The translations under genes and the position numbers were made by a program. DNA of 64,000 nt from NCBI GenBank assembly GCA_014529385.2, contig CM043958.1, forward strand, positions 80,694,025-80,758,024, given 5' to 3'. A model generated the notes under the pieces. The model ran no database searches, was not told the DNA's origin, and saw only the letters and a program-made list of their open reading frames with translations. Below are positions 62,716 to 64,000 of this stretch, piece after piece. The stretch comes from Adiantum capillus-veneris. Taxonomy: Eukaryota > Streptophyta > Polypodiopsida > Polypodiales > Pteridaceae. Positions within the stretch are counted from its first letter, which is position 1. The number at the start of each line of letters is the position of its first letter.

Positions 62716-64000
62716 AAGATACGCGGTTTTAATAGGGGTCTTGACAAAGACTATCGTCTTCATGTCAAGACCCAACATCCAAAAACTTTGGAAGAAGCCA
62801 TTGGTCATGCCCAAAGATATGATGATGACCAAGAGAGGAAGGGAAATGTTTCCTACTCTAAGAATAATTTTGCTAAGAGCAATGTGTGTAAGAGCCAATG
62901 GCAAGGTAGATCTCCCACGTTCCAAGAGGAATAAGAGAAAATCTATCTCTCCACACCCACAAGAGGCTAAGAAGACTAAACAATCACAAGATACTTCACA
63001 TGGGTCTCTCAGCATTGCTGATTTCAGGCGTGCAAAGAAACACAATTTGTGTTTCAAATGTCTTTTGGACCAACATAACAAGAAGGATTGTCTTCTTTTG
63101 CAAGGCAAAAAAAAGGCCATGCACATGGTGCAATGCCTCACATTAGATTCATCTCCTAAATATTGTGTTGTAGAGGTTCTTCATATGGAAGAAAAGCACG
63201 TGTTGTGTGCCTGCTTCAATGTGGCAGCCCACCTTTGGCCCCCACGATTTGATTCGCATGCATGGCACTATTAATGGACAACGTGTTCGTATTTTAGTGG
63301 ATGATGGTGCAATTCATAACTTCCTGAACTATAAGCTAGTCAAGACATTGAAGCTTACACATACTCCCTATTCCCACAAGTATGTGGTAGAGAAAATGTT
63401 TGGGAAGGATAAAGAAGTATGGGACACGGTAGTTCAAGGGGTTGAGCTTATTGTTCAAGATCATACAATGACCCTTGACTTTCAAATTATGAACATGGAC
63501 CATGCTGATGTAGTTTTAGGACGGAGTGCTTGCATGGTTTATGAAACACGTTGCACACTAGTTGTGAACACAATTCCTTATCCTTTATGGGCCAATGGTA
63601 AACATGTGCTTTTTCTTGGTGAGAAAAATATACCATTTACACCTCTTATATGTACAATCGAGCTTTCTATTTTACAGAAAGCAGATTTAATAGATGAAGT
63701 CTTTTTGTGTTACTGCTTGTCTCTAAGTTTTGTGAATTCTCAAGAGCAAAGTGCTATGAATTCTAATTATGGTATAAAAAAGAGAAAAGAACTTTAATAA
63801 TAAGCAAAGTGTTAACAATTCTCAAGAGCAAAGTGCTCTCAATTGTAATTCTATTGAGCAACGTGCAACTATTGTAAAACAAACATTACAAGAATTACAA
63901 GATTCTCCATCCTAGCATAACTCTAGTTTACTTTCTCCTTTTGCACGGCAAAAGCTGACTCACTTACTCATGGAGTATAGTGATGTATTCTCAAGTAATT
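62716..64000 (+). pseudogene. G4 zinc knuckle and protease
   Basis: LCFKCLLDQHNKKDC (CX2CX4HX4C, about 63050-63095) is an intact knuckle. The protease frame 63207-63797 has VRILVDDGAIHNFLN and DVVLGR, but the W-L after the flap is replaced by a rearranged stretch (SACMVYETRC). TAA at 63795. Beyond it the frame runs toward RT with stops. Confidence 0.75.

Larger units (their letters stand above)
61125..64000 (+). mobile_element. G4: 5' half of a G1-like gypsy element, runs off the window
   Basis: LTR-like promoter region near 61125-61250 shares words with the G1 3' LTR (GGCAAGGC, GGGTGGAGACT, and TATA-like GGCTATAAGA). Gag-protease from 61989 resembles G1 in motif order and wording. At the window edge the sequence reads HLLMEYSDVFSSN, the usual lead-in to RT. 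Confidence 0.75.

Overview
The window is nuclear DNA from a land plant, and almost all of it is retrotransposons. The evidence is chromodomain Ty3/gypsy elements, Ty1/copia elements with initiator-Met-tRNA primer sites, an LTR family primed by tRNA-Asp, an APE-type LINE, and many long (GA)n, (GT)n and (CA)n tracts. The repeat load suggests a large, TE-rich genome such as that of a fern or gymnosperm. That placement is inference; no host gene could be identified to fix the species.

Layout. 1-3070 is low-coding sequence with at most remnants of host exons. 3071-27640 is a three-level nest. A chromovirus, called G1 here (gag-protease 3484-5315; RT, RNase H, integrase and chromodomain 23978-27182), was split by a tRNA-Asp-primed LTR element, T1 (5316-23972). 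T1's gag was then split by a second copy of the same family, T2 (8014-17419). Both insertions are flanked by 5-bp target duplications with one mismatch. A 287-bp MITE (24650-24936) sits in the G1 RT. 27863-34465 is a second gypsy element (G2) with long LTRs and most of RT deleted. 37109-39801 is a small minus-strand copia derivative (C1). 40895-45508 is a LINE with two intact reading frames, bordered on both sides by (TC)n. 45929-49930 is a decayed minus-strand copia (C2). 50288-57301 is a third copy of the tRNA-Asp family (T3). 58322-59900 is the 5' end of another copia (C3). 60200-61095 is a minus-strand gypsy pol scrap (G3). From about 61125 to the window end is the 5' half of a G1-like gypsy (G4).

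How the parts work together. T1, T2 and T3 share one plan: LTR with a TATA box and an internal (GT)n(GA)n tract, tRNA-Asp primer site, long structured leader, Gag with four zinc knuckles, acidic/basic spacer, aspartic protease, a basic C-terminal domain, a long 3' non-coding region, and LTR. None carries RT, RNase H or integrase, so they look like a non-autonomous Gag-protease lineage that would need polymerase and integrase from another element.

The most striking object is the LINE. ORF1 and ORF2 lie in the same frame, separated by a single TAG. ORF2 has no ATG before its catalytic endonuclease residues, and an 8-bp perfect stem-loop follows the stop. This points to stop-codon readthrough or non-AUG initiation. 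All identities were judged by eye; no database search was possible.
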